Below, in pieces: positions 23,247 to 34,864 of a stretch of 64,000 nucleotides of DNA (position 1 is its first letter; every line of letters starts with the position of its first letter). This DNA is from Carnegiea gigantea. Its lineage: Eukaryota > Streptophyta > Magnoliopsida > Caryophyllales > Cactaceae. Both the position numbers and the translations under genes were made by a program. Location of the stretch: contig JAKOGI010000436.1 in NCBI GenBank assembly GCA_029747015.1, positions 482,501-546,500 on the forward strand, read 5' to 3'. The notes below the pieces were generated by a model, which did not search any database, was not told the origin of the DNA, and was given only the letters and a program-made list of their open reading frames with translations.

Positions 23247-23732
23247 TCCATGTGCAAATATGTATGAATGCTTAGGAATCAAGTTGATAAAAGTGACATG
23301 ATCCCCATTTTCCTTACCCAATTGACTTCTTTGCTCATTTTTTCTTTTTTTTTCCTTATTTAAAGATAAAAAATGCATGTACCCTAAACCCACTTCACTC
23401 ACAAATATTCGGGTGTTCCATGTAAAAGGGGGTTTTATTAGATTGTGCAAATCACTTATTTCATTGCCCAAACATATGTGTAATCAAGTATAATAGCATA
23501 TATTCAAGCCAATTAAAGATATGAAATAAAGATAGTGATTCTAAACATTGGTGCTTAGGTTTTTATTCACGTTTTCTTCTTGTGGATTTTTCCTTCTTTT
23601 TTTATATTTTTGGGATTGTTATAAGAGCTTAGAAAACAACTAGATAAACAAAATATCCATATTAGCCAGGATTCGAAGCAAGGAGTGTCGGGATTAGACA
23701 TGAAGAAAAAATCAATAGTCATAAAATTACCA

Positions 23733-24150
23733 CAACCCTAAGTCCCCAATCAAGAAGGCAAAAACTCTAATTTCTTAGTTCCTGAGTAACACTAACTTAA
23801 TCAATTATTTAGCATGAATTTAATCAAAATTAGTAAATTAAACATAAATAAATGAGTAATAACTAATAACCAACCAAATTCCCCCAACCCTAAGTCCCCA
23901 ACCAAGAAGGCAAAAATCCAAATTTCTTAATTAATGAGAAAATCGCTAAATTAATCAATTGTTTAACACGAATTTAACCAAATTAGTAAACTAAACATAA
24001 ACAAACAAGTAATAACCAACTAAATTACCCCAACCCTAATTCCCAATCAAGAAGGCAAACAAACCTAATTTCTTAACTCATGAGTAAATCACTAAATTAA
24101 TCAATTATTTAATATAAATTTAATAAAATCAGTAAATTAAACATTACTAT
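23733..24150. repeat. Three-copy tandem repeat, about 150-bp unit
   Basis: Units start at 23733, 23885 and 24031 with CAACCCTAAGTCCCC or a close variant. They continue through an AATTTCTTA word, a TTAATCAATT word and a TAAACATAAA word. Copies differ by small indels and substitutions. The array lies in the 3' non-coding region of element G. Confidence 0.85.
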
Positions 24151-24279
24151 TTGCAAAATGAATCATTATTTGCACTGCACAGTGGATTGGGGGGTGAAGG
24201 CAGAGCATGGCATCTGGAATCAGGGGCAAAATGAATTTAAGTAACCAAAATTCTTTTAAACGAACAAGCAACAAATCTT

Positions 24280-24350
24280 CGAAATCGAACCAGCAACCTA
24301 AGGAAGGTGCACAGATGAGGCACTACACCGTCAAGCTAGCCAACATTATC
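24280..24350 (-). other. tRNA-like segment with A-box and B-box-like motifs
   Basis: On the minus strand, TAGCTTGACGG (A-box-like) is followed about 35 bases later by GGTTCGATTTC (B-box-like). This spacing is that of a tRNA or tRNA-derived SINE head. No full cloverleaf could be drawn, so it is probably a SINE head or tRNA pseudogene. Confidence 0.25.
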
Positions 24351-24377
24351 AGATGTGCATTCTACCTAAATAGTGTA

Positions 24378-24383
24378 TGTATA

Positions 24384-24435
<52 letters not shown>

Positions 24436-24457
24436 CTATAATATATATATATATGTA

Positions 24458-24512
<55 letters not shown>

Positions 24513-24513
24513 G

Positions 24514-24566
<53 letters not shown>

Positions 24567-24567
24567 G

Positions 24568-24660
<93 letters not shown>
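24378..24660. repeat. Long AT array with interspersed ATGTAT
   Basis: About 280 bases of almost pure AT repeat are interrupted by TATGTATA and TATTATATATATA words at intervals. Open frames through it encode only Tyr-Ile runs and are artefacts. Confidence 0.95.
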
Positions 24661-24663
<3 letters not shown>

Positions 24664-24714
24664 TTTTGTTTTTCCCAGAATTTTCAACCCAAAAAAGCTT
24701 TTCCCCAAAAAATT

Positions 24715-24734
24715 GGGGTGTCAATTGACACCCC
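24715..24734. repeat. Perfect 20-bp palindrome
   Basis: GGGGTGTCAATTGACACCCC is its own reverse complement. It lies just right of the AT array. It could be the end of a transposon or a hairpin, but its role is unknown. Confidence 0.9.
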
Positions 24735-25440
24735 TTGGGCTAATGCAACTCTGTCCCTGTGTCCATATGCCAACTTGTAACTAGATTCGAAGAATTAAAG
24801 GTAAAATAAGTAAGGTAGACACAAAATCACACATACGAGATAAGGTTGTTATGAAAATCCAGAACTACATCCTCAACTAGGCATCCTATCATCAAAACTC
24901 TATTTACATATAACTCAATAACCTAGCAACTATGATCACAATCACTTAAAAAAGAGTGCAAGTTCCCCCAGCAAAACATTTTTTTTGAAAATTTTCAAAA
25001 TTCTTGAAAAATATACGCGATTGAGCACTCAAACCCCACACCAAAACTCCATAATTTTCTTATCGCGGGAACTAAGGTGCCAAAAAGATATCATATAAGT
25101 AATACGACCCCAAAAGCAGCACAAATGAACAAAATAAAAAACATAACCAACATATATTTACAAAACCAAAGCATGGCTAACAAATATGTACAAAACAAAT
25201 GACATCACTAAATAGAATACAAAACCAAACAATCACCAACAAATATTTACAAGACAAATTACACCACTGACAACTGCAAATAAAACAAACAAGGGTGATC
25301 ATAGCCACCTAGGCTCAACAAAAATGCTCCTCAAAGTCGGTCACTAATAAACTCACAATCGTAGATATCCACAACTATGTACAAAAAGCAAGAAAGAAAA
25401 GAAGAAGAAATAGAAGAAGAAGAAGACTTAAAGGGTGGAA

Positions 25441-27275
25441 CGATTATACCAGGTTGGGTACTCATTGTACCCAAACTAATACCCTCCTAAGATGGTTTAA
25501 GGAGGTCCATGAAGTAGCAACCACTCCACCAAATTAGCAAGTTGCCACTTGTATCAATCTTTCCTAAAGTTCATAGCAATTATCAAATGAACTTGGAATA
25601 ATCCTCACAAAAATGAAAATAGTTAGTAACAAAAAGGATGTTCCTAAGATAGCACATCACTGGGATAGAAATGACAGCTCTCTTGAGCTTATCAAAGCTT
25701 TGTGCCTAATAATAAGAGTTACGCACATGCCCACCATCACTCAATGCAGAGTATAAGGGTCTAGAAGTTTCACAAGAGCCATGAACGTACAAACTATGCA
25801 TGAATCCTAAACCCTCTATCGAATCCTTACATCCTATAGTTACATTACACTCATGAATCTAATCTAAATTAGGGGCATCTATCACACTAGTCTTGAGCTC
25901 AAGTAAGGTGGACATTGAGGGATCGATGAAAAAGTGAAACAATATAGGAAGAAGAGGGGGTAAGACCATAGAGGTTGGGATGGGCTTAGTAGGAGGCTTA
26001 ATAGAGATGAGATCAACAAGCGCCATATCACAAGGCATAATCTCAACAATCTCTATATCATAAGATTCCTCTAAAATCTAAAAGAAAACGCTAATCTTCA
26101 ACAAAGATATTCTTAGAACCCACAATCATGTCATTCTCAAGACCATAACTAGCCTTAATCCCTAGTTTCTTACTCTAATCATTCTCTCACAAGGGGACTA
26201 AAGAAAAGGGCGCATATCAAGAACCATATCACCCCCAAGAGCATCCCTAGTCTCTACATAATGGTGATCATTAGGGCAGGCAAAGAGCGATCACTCACAA
26301 CCTCCTAAGTCGACATTTGATTGTAAAAGTATGAGTATAAGCTAACATAATGGTCTAAGAGAAGATCATAAGAACAGAGAGTAGTGTATTCTTGAGGTTG
26401 AGGTGGGCGAAGAGGAAGAACTTTAAGTTGACTCTCACAACTAACCTTGGTTTCCTCTTAGGCACCAAAGTCGTTAAGTAACTTACCCCTCTTAGCCATA
26501 GACATTAAAAAGCCAAGACTAGGGGCCTCCCTAATTGTCTTAGACATCAAAAAGCCAAAACTAGGGGTCTCCCTAATTGTCTCCCACTCATAAGTCTTAT
26601 TACTTAAATCCTTAAGAAAATCCCAAGCCCCACTAGCATTTTTACAAAGAAACACTCCCCCATACAATGATTCAACCATTGTTCTAGTACTCATGTCCAA
26701 ACCCTCATAAGTTATTTGACACAAATTTCATCTCTCTAAACCATGGTGAGAGCATTGGGCAAGCAACTCCTTGAACCTCTTTGTGTATCCCCAAAAATGC
26801 TCATGTTCAAGTTGGAAGAAAGAGAGAATTTCATTCCTAAGCCTAATGTCTTGCTAGTTTGACAATACCTTTTAAGGAAGATATCAACAAAGGAATGCCA
26901 AGATTTAGTAGAACCAGAATTAAGACTATACATCCACCACTTAGCATCATCTTTTAGAGGAAAGGAAATAAACTTTATCCTGGCAACATCAACAAGTACT
27001 ATAGGAATGTGAATCAAAGAACATACCTCTTTAAACACACTAATAAATTAAAAAGGATCCTCAAGTTGGAAAATTTAGGAAGTATGCCAACATAGTCCGG
27101 ATTAAGCTCAAATTGCACATCACAAGGGGTAGGGGTGAGGTTAAAACAAGAACTTGGGGAAGCTCGGGGAGGATAGAATGATACCTCAATGGACGTGGCC
27201 GAGTTGGGTTCAAGAATAGGCTCATCAAGTTTAGTGGACTTAGGCTTAACATTAATTACATTAGAATCCACAAAG
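25441..27275 (-). pseudogene. Athila-like gag of old gypsy element G
   Basis: Read on the minus strand, 27271-27014 is the N-terminal region, with an FELNP...LPKF pattern typical of Athila-like gag. 27038-26736 is the core, with the FPLKDDAKWW motif that matches the conserved FPFSL-D-A-WL block and a following aromatic WHSF...FLKRY stretch. 26724-26458 is the C-terminal part with TYEGLD and AWDFLKDL. 26575-26500 holds a short direct repeat of the SFGFLMS-coding unit. Frame changes separate the pieces. The stretch 25450-25830 matches 12660-13030. Confidence 0.7.
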
Positions 27276-27502
27276 CCCCAAGCACATCATTTTTATCCAA
27301 TAAGCCACAGATTTTAGATTTTTCTATTTTTAGACTTTCCACATTTGCTATTTCTTTTTGCATTTTTCAATATCATCAAAATAAATAGCTACTCTATAAC
27401 TCAAAAGAAAAAAAATAAAGCAACAATAAAAGAAACCTCACTAGCACATGATGAGCTAGAAGGGAGCACATCCACAAGAAGTGACTTAATTTCATGCTAC
27501 CA

Positions 27503-27520
27503 TCCTCAGCAAAGGTGCTA
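27503..27520 (-). other. Decayed tRNA-Asp primer-binding site of element G
   Basis: The minus strand reads TAGCACCTTTGCTGAGGA. Compared with TGGCGCCGTTGCCGGGGA, most changes remove CpG dinucleotides. It lies upstream (in element sense) of the gag at 27271, as expected. Confidence 0.65.
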
Positions 27521-28249
27521 ATTTGTTGAGAATTGACTTCAGAAGTCTCTTTTAGTTAAATCTATATCATTCTAGTATTTTATTACAGTAAATGATAAAT
27601 GTATAATTATAAGATACTTCTTAAGTGTCTTGCCTTGACTTCAAAATTATAATATCATTTATTAAATTTTGAAAAAAAAGATATGATTGAATTGTGAAAA
27701 TGTGTTATCATTTATGAACCATGTGAAATCACTTTTTTATTTATAAATTTTCACTATTGTAAAATTACAGGTATAATACATCTTTTCGAACAAGTTTAAT
27801 CCAATTATGTTATCATTTGTACTTATAGTTGTAATCCACAAATTCTAAAGGTCCACTATTCATAATTAATTGTAATTATTGAAAGTTGGCAGGATAGAAT
27901 TAAGATCTTAGTTTGCAGAGAGTTAGTCTCGTAGTTGGTCACTCGATTACAGTAGAGTGGGTTTTTTTTCCTTTCTTTTTCTCGTATGTCATGTTTGCAT
28001 GCAGGTAGTTCATGCGTCTGCGAAGAGACATTGTTTGCCTACCCCTATTTGTTAAGATACAGTATCTTCATCTGGCTTGTTGCACTTGTGGTTATATAGT
28101 TACTGCCACCTGATTTTTTTTCGTATTTTTTAGTATTCCTTAATTCATTCCCCGCGACTTATCCTTAGTTTTTCTCCATATAATGTTTTCATAAAATCCT
28201 TCTTCTATAAAATGTTTTCACAAAATCTGATTTTTATGGGTCTCTTAGA
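27521..28249. other. No gene recognised; truncated or replaced LTR of G
   Basis: A 5' LTR is expected right of the primer-binding site, but the sequence does not resemble the LTR at 21271-22501. A 34-bp imperfect direct repeat (ATAATGTTTTCATAAAATC type) occurs at about 28175-28230. Confidence 0.4.
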
Positions 28250-28357
28250 ATCAACCTCTCTATGGGTAGGATTACCAGTAGAGGTAACGTTGCCTACATC
28301 TGGATCTCATCAGACGCCGCAAAAGCGAGACCCATACTGAAAGTTGTTGTTGTTGTA
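28250..28357 (+). mobile_element. SINE fragment (Au-like)
   Basis: It carries AACCTCTCTATGGGTAGG, then GAGGTAACGTTGCCTACATC, then GACGCCGCAAAAGCGAGACC, and ends in TTGTTGTTGTTGT. This is the standard body and tail of Au-type plant SINEs. It lies about 850 bases upstream of the receptor kinase start codon. Confidence 0.7.
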
Positions 28358-29202
28358 TTGAAAGTTGGTGATGTTAAATCATATAAAATATAAATTAAAT
28401 TTCAACTAAGACACGACATTTTGAGTGTTTTGTGACAGAATTTTTATTATTTTATTATTAAAATTTACATGTAATTTTGTTGTGATTCATTCACGCACTG
28501 ACCGCATCTGTGTGAAAGAGAAATTAACACACAGCAAATACGGATACCATCCTTCGTTTGCTGGACAAAGACACGTTTGAATATTGCTTGATCAGGATTC
28601 AAGTTTGTTAGATGCAGTGCGTGGCGTAGGGTACGCGTGTAAGAGATCGTTGACTCTGTAAATTAGAGAAACAGATGATAAAAACTTACAAGTAGACATA
28701 CAACCACTCCTCTTTCTGTAATGATTTCAGCGACCTCACTATATCAAGTAAAACCATTACTCTATTATAATATGCATTATTGTGAGTAGCGAATCCACAA
28801 ATATCCACTCCGCCGGGTTTCTCTCTCCATGTATGAATGGAACAGGAGTTGCGATGCTCATTAATGCCTTGCATGCAATAGTATCGAGATCACATTGACC
28901 AAAATTCACTCCTCAGCTCCCCTATCTGATCTTAATTCAATTCCTAGCTGTAGTCTGTCAATCCTACAATTTTGCCCATTTTCCCATACCTGCATAAATT
29001 AAACCAACGACATTCATGTCTCCTGCAATTACTACATTTAACTAGCTCCCATCTGTGATCTGGCTCTGTTTTTATCAATAAGTACCTCAGGATCACTTCA
29101 GTGGGTGAAATCGAACTCGTTATCCTCACTTTCCTGCTTAGTTCATAGAGCGCAGCATTGAGCTCTGTTTTTGGTTCTAGAAACAGGGACATACAGAGGA
29201 AA
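28358..29202 (+). other. Upstream region of the GSO-like gene
   Basis: No element was recognised between the SINE and the start codon. AT-rich words such as GCATAAATTAAACC (about 28991-29004) could serve as a TATA region, but no core promoter can be set with confidence. The 5' leader probably lies within 29050-29202. Confidence 0.35.
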
Positions 29203-32200
29203 ATGGTTGATTTGAGGCCTTCTTCTTTGTGTCTTTTTGCTCTGTTTTTAGCCACATTCACAGTCACATTTTGCTGCATTTCGGGGAATGGAAACGCCGC
29301 GCTTTCGACTCTGTTGGACGTGAAGAAGGCTTTCGTAGGAGACCCAAATAGGATTCTCGAGGATTGGTCGGAGTCCAACCCAGATTTCTGCAAATGGGTT
29401 GGGATTACATGTGGGAATGTTCTTAACTCGGACCGAGTTGTGCTGAGTCTTAACTTGTCCGGGTCGTCACTCACTGGGTCAATCTCCCCCTCAGTCGGCC
29501 GCCTACACCACCTACTCCACCTTGACCTCTCTGCCAACTCTCTCTCTGGCCCTATACCAACCACTCTCTCAAGCCTTTCCTCCTTGGAATCCCTGCTTCT
29601 CTTTTCCAACCAACTCATCGGTTCAATTCCGAGTCAACTCGGCTCACTCACTGGTCTCCAAGTACTGCGAATCGGTGACAATGGTCTTACTGGTCCCATC
29701 CCTTCCTCAATTGGGCAACTCTCTAATTTGGAAACGTTGGGTCTAGCCTCCTGTGAACTCAGTGGGTCAATTCCACCCGAATTGGGCAAACTCAGCCAAC
29801 TTCAAAATTTGGTGTTGCAAGAAAACAATTTATCTGGTCCGATCCCAGCTGAGCTAGGAAACTGCACAAACCTTGTAGTCTTCACAGCTGCTAACAACAT
29901 GCTCAATGGCACCATTGCGCGAGAACTTGGTCAGCTACAAAACCTCCAACTTCTAAACCTCGCGAACAACTCCATCTCTGGAGAGATTCCGACTGAACTC
30001 GGTGAACTGAGTCAACTCAGTTACCTGAACTTGATGGGAAATCAGCTAGAGGGTCCGATTCCGCAGGCATTGGCCAATCTGAGAAATCTCGAAAACCTCG
30101 ATTTGTCGATGAACAAGCTCACAGGAGGCATTCCAGAGGAGTTGGGACAAATGGGTCAGCTTGTCTACTTGGTTCTTTCGAGTAACAATCTTGGTGGAAG
30201 CATACCCAGAAGCATCTGCTCCGATGCTACCAACCGCCTGCAGGGCTTGTACATTTCGGATGCTCGACTTTCTGGTGACATACCCCCTGAGATCGGAGAG
30301 TGCCACTCTCTGAAACGGTTAGATTTGTCCAACAATACGCTCAATGGGTCGATTCCGGGTGAGTTGTTTGAGCTTGTTGAGCTCACTGATCTGTACTTGT
30401 ACAACAACAGCTTGAGTGGGTTGGTTTCCCCATCCATTGGGAGTCTTACCAATTTACAGACTCTGGCACTCTATCAGAACAAGTTACAGGGAAACTTACC
30501 CAAAGAGATTGGTCAGCTGGGAAAGCTAGAGGTGATTTTCATATATGACAACCAATTTTCAGGAGAAATTCCTGGAGAGATGGGCAACTGCTCAAACTTA
30601 CAAATGATTGATTTCTATGGGAATCATTTCGCTGGGAGAATACCAACCACCATTGGGGAATTGAAGGAACTGAACTTCCTTCACCTGAGGCAGAATGATC
30701 TGCTGGGCGAAATTCCAGAAACGTTGGGGAATTGCCTGCAGCTAACGATCCTCGATTTGGCTGATAACTGCCTCTCTGGTGGGATCCCAGCGAGTTTGGG
30801 TAGCCTGGAATCTTTGCAGCAGTTGATGCTCTACAACAACTCCCTTGAAGGTAACATTCCTGAAGAGCTGAAAAGCCTGACAAACCTTACTAGAATCAAT
30901 ATTTCTCATAACAAATTTAATGGCAGCATTGCTTCTTTGTGTAGCTCAACTAACTTCCTTTCATTTGATGTGACGAACAATGCTTTTGATCATGAAATCC
31001 CACCCCACTTGGGGAATTCGCCCTTGCTTGAAAGATTAAGATTAGGGAGCAACCGCTTCAGTGGGAAAATTCCTCGAACACTTGGACTCATAACTGAACT
31101 GTCCCTCTTAGACCTCTCAGGGAATTCGCTCTCAGGATCGATACCATTTGAGCTTTCCTTTTGCAAGAAACTTTCTCATATTGATCTCAATGGAAACCGC
31201 CTTTCGGGAAAAATCCCCACTTGGTTTGGTAGTTTGCCATCGCTAGGAGAGCTAAAATTGTCGTCAAATTCGTTTGTTGGTTCTCTACCCCCTCAGTTAT
31301 TCAACTGTTCTAGGCTCCTGGTCCTCTCCCTAGATGATAACCAATTAAATGGCACCTTACCTTCAGGAATTGGTAATCTTGCTTCTCTCAATGTGCTTAA
31401 CCTCAGCAAAAACCATTTGTCGGGTTCAATCCCCCCTGCAATAGGCAAACTGAGAAAACTATATGAGCTTCGGATTTCACATAACAACCTTCAAGGAGAG
31501 ATACCCATTGAGCTTTCCCAACTGCGGAATCTTCAGAGCATGCTTGACCTTAGCTACAACAACCTCACTGGCAAAATCCCGCCCCAAATTGGGATGCTTT
31601 CAAAGGTTGAAGCCCTCATTTTGTCTCACAATCAACTAAATGGGGAGATCCCTTCTCAAATTGGTGAAATGAGTAGCTTGGGCATGCTTGACCTCTCCTA
31701 CAATAACCTTCAGGGGAAGCTTGACAGGCAGCTCTTCCACTGGCCGCCTGATTCTTTTGTAGGGAATGTTCTCCTCTGTGGAGGGCCTCTTCGACATTGC
31801 AATGTATCAAAGCGAAGCAACCATAAGAACACATCTGCTTTGGTAGTCTCATCACTTCTCACCATTGTTGCCGCCATAGTATTGTTGCTTGGAGTGGCAT
31901 TCTGCATCAGAAGGAAGAGAGAGATGCTCAAGGCATACAGTGAGGGAGGGTCCACCTTCTCCTCCAGCTCCTCAAACACGAACTGTCGATTGCTGAACCC
32001 AAAGTCCCCTGGGAGGCGATTCGAGTATCGATGGGAGGAAATCATGGAAGCAACACAAAATCTGAGCGATGCATATATAATTGGTTCTGGTGGTTCTGGA
32101 ACTGTCTACAAGGCTGACTTAGCTTTCGGGCAAACAATAGCAGTGAAGAAGATACTAAGAAAAGATGACGTCATGTTGGACAAGAGCTTTGCAAGAGAGA

Positions 32201-33440
32201 TAAGAACACTGGGAAGAATAAGGCATCGGCATTTGGTGAAGCTGATCGGGCATTGCAGCAATAAAGGAGCAGGGTTGAACCTGTTGATATACGAGTATAT
32301 GGAGAACGGTAGTGTCTGGGACTGGCTCCATGGACAAGAGAGAAGCAGCCTGAAGCCATGGAAGAAGGAGCTTGACTGGGAGACACGGTTGAGGATAGCT
32401 GTGGGTTTAGCTCAAGGGGTAGAGTATCTGCACCATGACTGTGTGCCGAAAATTGTACATAGGGATATTAAGTCGAGCAATTTGCTCTTGGATTCTAACA
32501 TGGAGGCTCATTTGGGAGATTTTGGGCTGGCGAAACAGCTTCACAGCAATTGTGATTCTTTAAATGACACGGAATCAAGCACTTGGTTTGCTGGATCCTA
32601 TGGCTATATTGCTCCAGGTAAATGAAAGCCAACTTCGGGTTATTTTGCTCATAGGCTTTATTCCATATTTACAATCTCTGGATTCACCATAGAAAACCTA
32701 CAATTGCTAAAGAGAGAAACAGCAACCCTTTGAAGTAAAAGCATCACAGCCGATCCTCAAGCACTTGCTCGAAAACGGACCTGTTGATTCTGACACCAAT
32801 CCAAATTAACTGCTCCTTAAAACAAATTGACTTGTAACTTATTTGACTGACATCGCATGCATTTTTTTTGCAAGATCATTGGATATACAGACGACAAACT
32901 TAAATATGACCCATTTGATTTGAAACTAATATCGAATCAACACATTATTGGCTCAGCCGAATGTAGCCTGACTCAAACGGCATATTTGCTAGACAACTTC
33001 AAAGTTCATTTCTAGTAGCATGGCGTGCTCTTTGGCATTTACAAGATAGGTTTATTCTTTGTTGTTCAGAATATGCTTACTCATTGAAGGCAACAGAAAA
33101 GAGTGATGTCTACAGCATGGGAATTGTGCTGATGGAGCTCGTAAGCGGGAAAATGCCAACAGACAGAAGCTTTGGTATGGATATGGACATGGTGAGATGG
33201 ACAGAAACACAAATCAAAATGCAAGGATCTGATCGGGAGGACTTGATTCACTCCCGATTGAAGCCTCTTTGTCCTGATGAAGAGAGTGCAGCTTTCCAAG
33301 TTCTCGAGCTAGCACTTCAGTGCACCAAGACTTCTCCAGCAGAGAGGCCAACTTCACGGCAAATATGCGATCAACTTCTTCATATCTACAGAAATAGGAC
33401 CACAGGTTCTGCAACGAAGGGAGACCACTTCATTGTATGA
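29203..33440 (+). CDS. GSO1: GSO1/GSO2-type LRR receptor-like kinase, two exons
   Basis: Leucine-rich-repeat receptor kinase of the GASSHO (GSO/SGN3) type, 1261 residues, close to the roughly 1250 of Arabidopsis GSO1/GSO2. Exon 1 is 29203-32617 and exon 2 is 33070-33440. ATG at 29203 has good context and begins a signal peptide (about residues 1-32). An LRRNT cysteine pair precedes roughly 30 LRRs, then a C-terminal pair, a membrane helix near residues 878-905 and the kinase. The P-loop (GSGGSG) is near 961, with Lys982, HRD at 1086-1088 and DFG at 1106-1108, so it looks active. In Arabidopsis these receptors bind sulfated CIF/TWS1 peptides at the plasma membrane and control Casparian-strip sealing and embryonic cuticle integrity. 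GSO1 and GSO2 cannot be told apart here. No stop or frameshift was seen. Confidence 0.95.
32618..33069 (+). other. Intron of the GSO-like gene
   Basis: A 452-base phase-1 intron. The donor is CTCCAG/GTAAAT and the acceptor is TTGTTCAG/AATATG. Joining restores the conserved kinase APE motif, with the Glu codon split by the intron. This supports the exon model. Confidence 0.95.
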
Positions 33441-33925
33441 AGTGATTCCAGCTTGGTGTTTTCTCTTGCTTTAAAAATAAGATTGAGATTTTGCTTAGGA
33501 ATTTGTTTCCCTCTGGTATTCCCAGTCTAAAAGACTAGTTTCATGCAAGTGTAAAACTGTAATTGATTCCCAATCTATGGTGAAGCTGCCTACAATTATG
33601 TTAGTAACTGGTCATTTTTACCGTCGGGGAGTGCCTTGTCCAATCTGAATGTGTGAAGAATCAAATTTCCCTGACACGAAAAGATTGCCATGCTTCTCTT
33701 TTTCTTTTTTCTATCCAAATTTACCAACTTCTGTTCTTCGTATACAATCGGTCTGGATTCTTTTTAAGGTTGATGGTGGCGAGAAAGAGAAGCAGAGAAG
33801 GCAGAAGCCCAAGAAGTTCAAAGGTTATCATCCAGCTGCGCCTTTTCCTGATGTCCTATGATTAATAAGAGGGGGAAAACAGGGAACTGAACAAACAAAA
33901 CTTCATCATTCTCCTGTTTCAAATG
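33441..33925. other. Intergenic region between convergent genes, with a possible stray exon
   Basis: This holds the 3' end of the GSO-like transcript and probably that of the minus-strand gene. A plus-strand open stretch (33773-33864), preceded by a TTTTTAAG acceptor-like site, encodes a very basic tail ending in PFPDVL and a stop. It could be a last exon remnant, but nothing supports it otherwise. Confidence 0.35.
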
Positions 33926-34361
33926 TCAAAAGCGGAAGTTTTTCCATCCTTGCTCTGGAATGACAGCATCAAAAATCTCTTTGTTTGCAGCTAGCAGCTG
34001 CAATAAGGATGGTCAGAAGTTGACTGTGCTTCACTTGATTAGTATGTAAGCCAAATCTCTTACCTATAGCAACTCTTTCACGCTTTTGAAAGAACTAGTA
34101 GTGCTCTAGCTAATGAGGCTCTGCTATTGAGAACTAGTATTCGCTGTAACTAATGAGGTTCTACTATTCTGAATACGGAAAGGTTATGGTACATGCACAT
34201 ACCTTACCTGTAGCAACTCTTTGCCCTTTTGAAGCAACCGAAAGAAAAAGCAGAATGTGTCACACTTCAAAGATTCTGCAAACTGGTGAGAATGTTCCAC
34301 CTTTATTAGATAGGATATTGCGCAAGCAAAATTGCAAGCATCTGCAACCTGAAAGCCATAT
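33926..34361 (-). CDS. Two terminal exons of an unidentified host gene (partial)
   Basis: On the minus strand, the acceptor TTTTTATTCAG precedes an exon at 34361-34208 that ends with a perfect donor CAG/GTAAGG. A second exon at 33997-33926 follows the acceptor TTATTGCAG and ends in TGA. The exons join in phase 0, giving about 74 residues. The first encodes a mixed hydrophobic/charged stretch (ADACNFACAISYL, then FFFRLLQKGKELLQ). The second encodes a short tail with ANKEIFDAVIPE and GWKNFRF at the C-terminus. The pattern looks like real coding sequence, but I do not recognise the protein. Upstream exons were not found to the right, where MITE and hAT elements follow. It may be a 3' fragment left by rearrangement. 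It converges on the GSO-like gene. Confidence 0.5.
34052..34241 (-). repeat. Local duplication of exon end and splice donor
   Basis: The words around 34200-34236 (TTACCTGTAGCAACTCTTT...CTTTTGAAG) recur at 34060-34096 (TTACCTATAGCAACTCTTT...CTTTTGAAAG), about 140 bases away. Between them, a TAATGAGGCTCTGCTATT word is also repeated (about 34112 and 34152). This duplicates the 3' end of the minus-strand exon together with a GTAAGA donor. Confidence 0.7.
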
Positions 34362-34864
34362 CTGAATAAAAATAAATGGTTCAAACTGGTGAAAAAGCTA
34401 TGAACAAACATGGAAATCAAACCAGAAAATACTTATTTAAATATAGGGACCATTGATAGTTGCTATTCATCTTCATCTGGAAATGGCAAATAGACAATGA
34501 TTTAAAGACACAAGAAAGCTAGTAAGTAGCAGATGCTAGCGTAGTTTCCTTCTCACTCGTGTTCCAAGGTAATAGCAGGGAGCCAACTGCACATGCGCAC
34601 ATACAGAAAGACAATAATTCACTAATTAGTGACGATTATGTTTTAGCTCCATGAAGAACCACCACTAATATCAAAAGATCATATAGAAGTCGGAGGACTT
34701 CTGCTTCAAATGGAGATGAGGGATAAGCAGCCGCTTTGGATCATAGTCTACACTAGAGAAATAGGATCAGAATGGACACATAACATTCCCAATCTCAGTA
34801 ATCTCAAGTCAAAGGAATTTGGTTCAAGCAAATATAACGGTCTAAAAACCTGCAAGAAGACTTA
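34362..34864. other. No complete gene seen; possible further exon pieces on minus strand
   Basis: Acceptor-like TGTGCAG on the minus strand near 34595 and a short open stretch near 34750-34680 could belong to the same minus-strand gene. Neither can be joined convincingly. Confidence 0.3.

Larger units (their letters stand above)
22502..25440 (-). mobile_element. 3' non-coding region of gypsy element G with later insertions
   Basis: This stretch lies between the shared LTR and the gag-side internal region of G. It carries a SINE fragment, a three-copy tandem repeat, a tRNA-like segment, a long AT array and a perfect palindrome. No pol gene was recognised. Confidence 0.45.

Noticed and set aside
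23660..23700. tRNA gene suggested by a GCTTCGAATCC B-box-like word (minus strand)
   Set aside because: No A box or acceptor stem at the right distance, so no tRNA fold could be supported.
24207..24784. Long open frames on both strands through the AT array
   Set aside because: They encode Tyr-Ile-Val repeats created by the dinucleotide repeat, with no composition or splice evidence for a gene.
29158..29202. Upstream extension of the GSO-like protein by 15 residues
   Set aside because: It would start at TTG. The ATG at 29203 has good context and directly begins the signal peptide.
28944..29618. 224-codon open frame antisense to the GSO-like gene
   Set aside because: It overlaps the first exon on the opposite strand, has no recognisable domain and is explained by codon bias of the real gene.
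33649..33864. Plus-strand gene with basic C-terminus after the GSO-like gene
   Set aside because: Only a short stretch looks coding. There is no upstream exon or known family, so it is mentioned only as a possible exon remnant.
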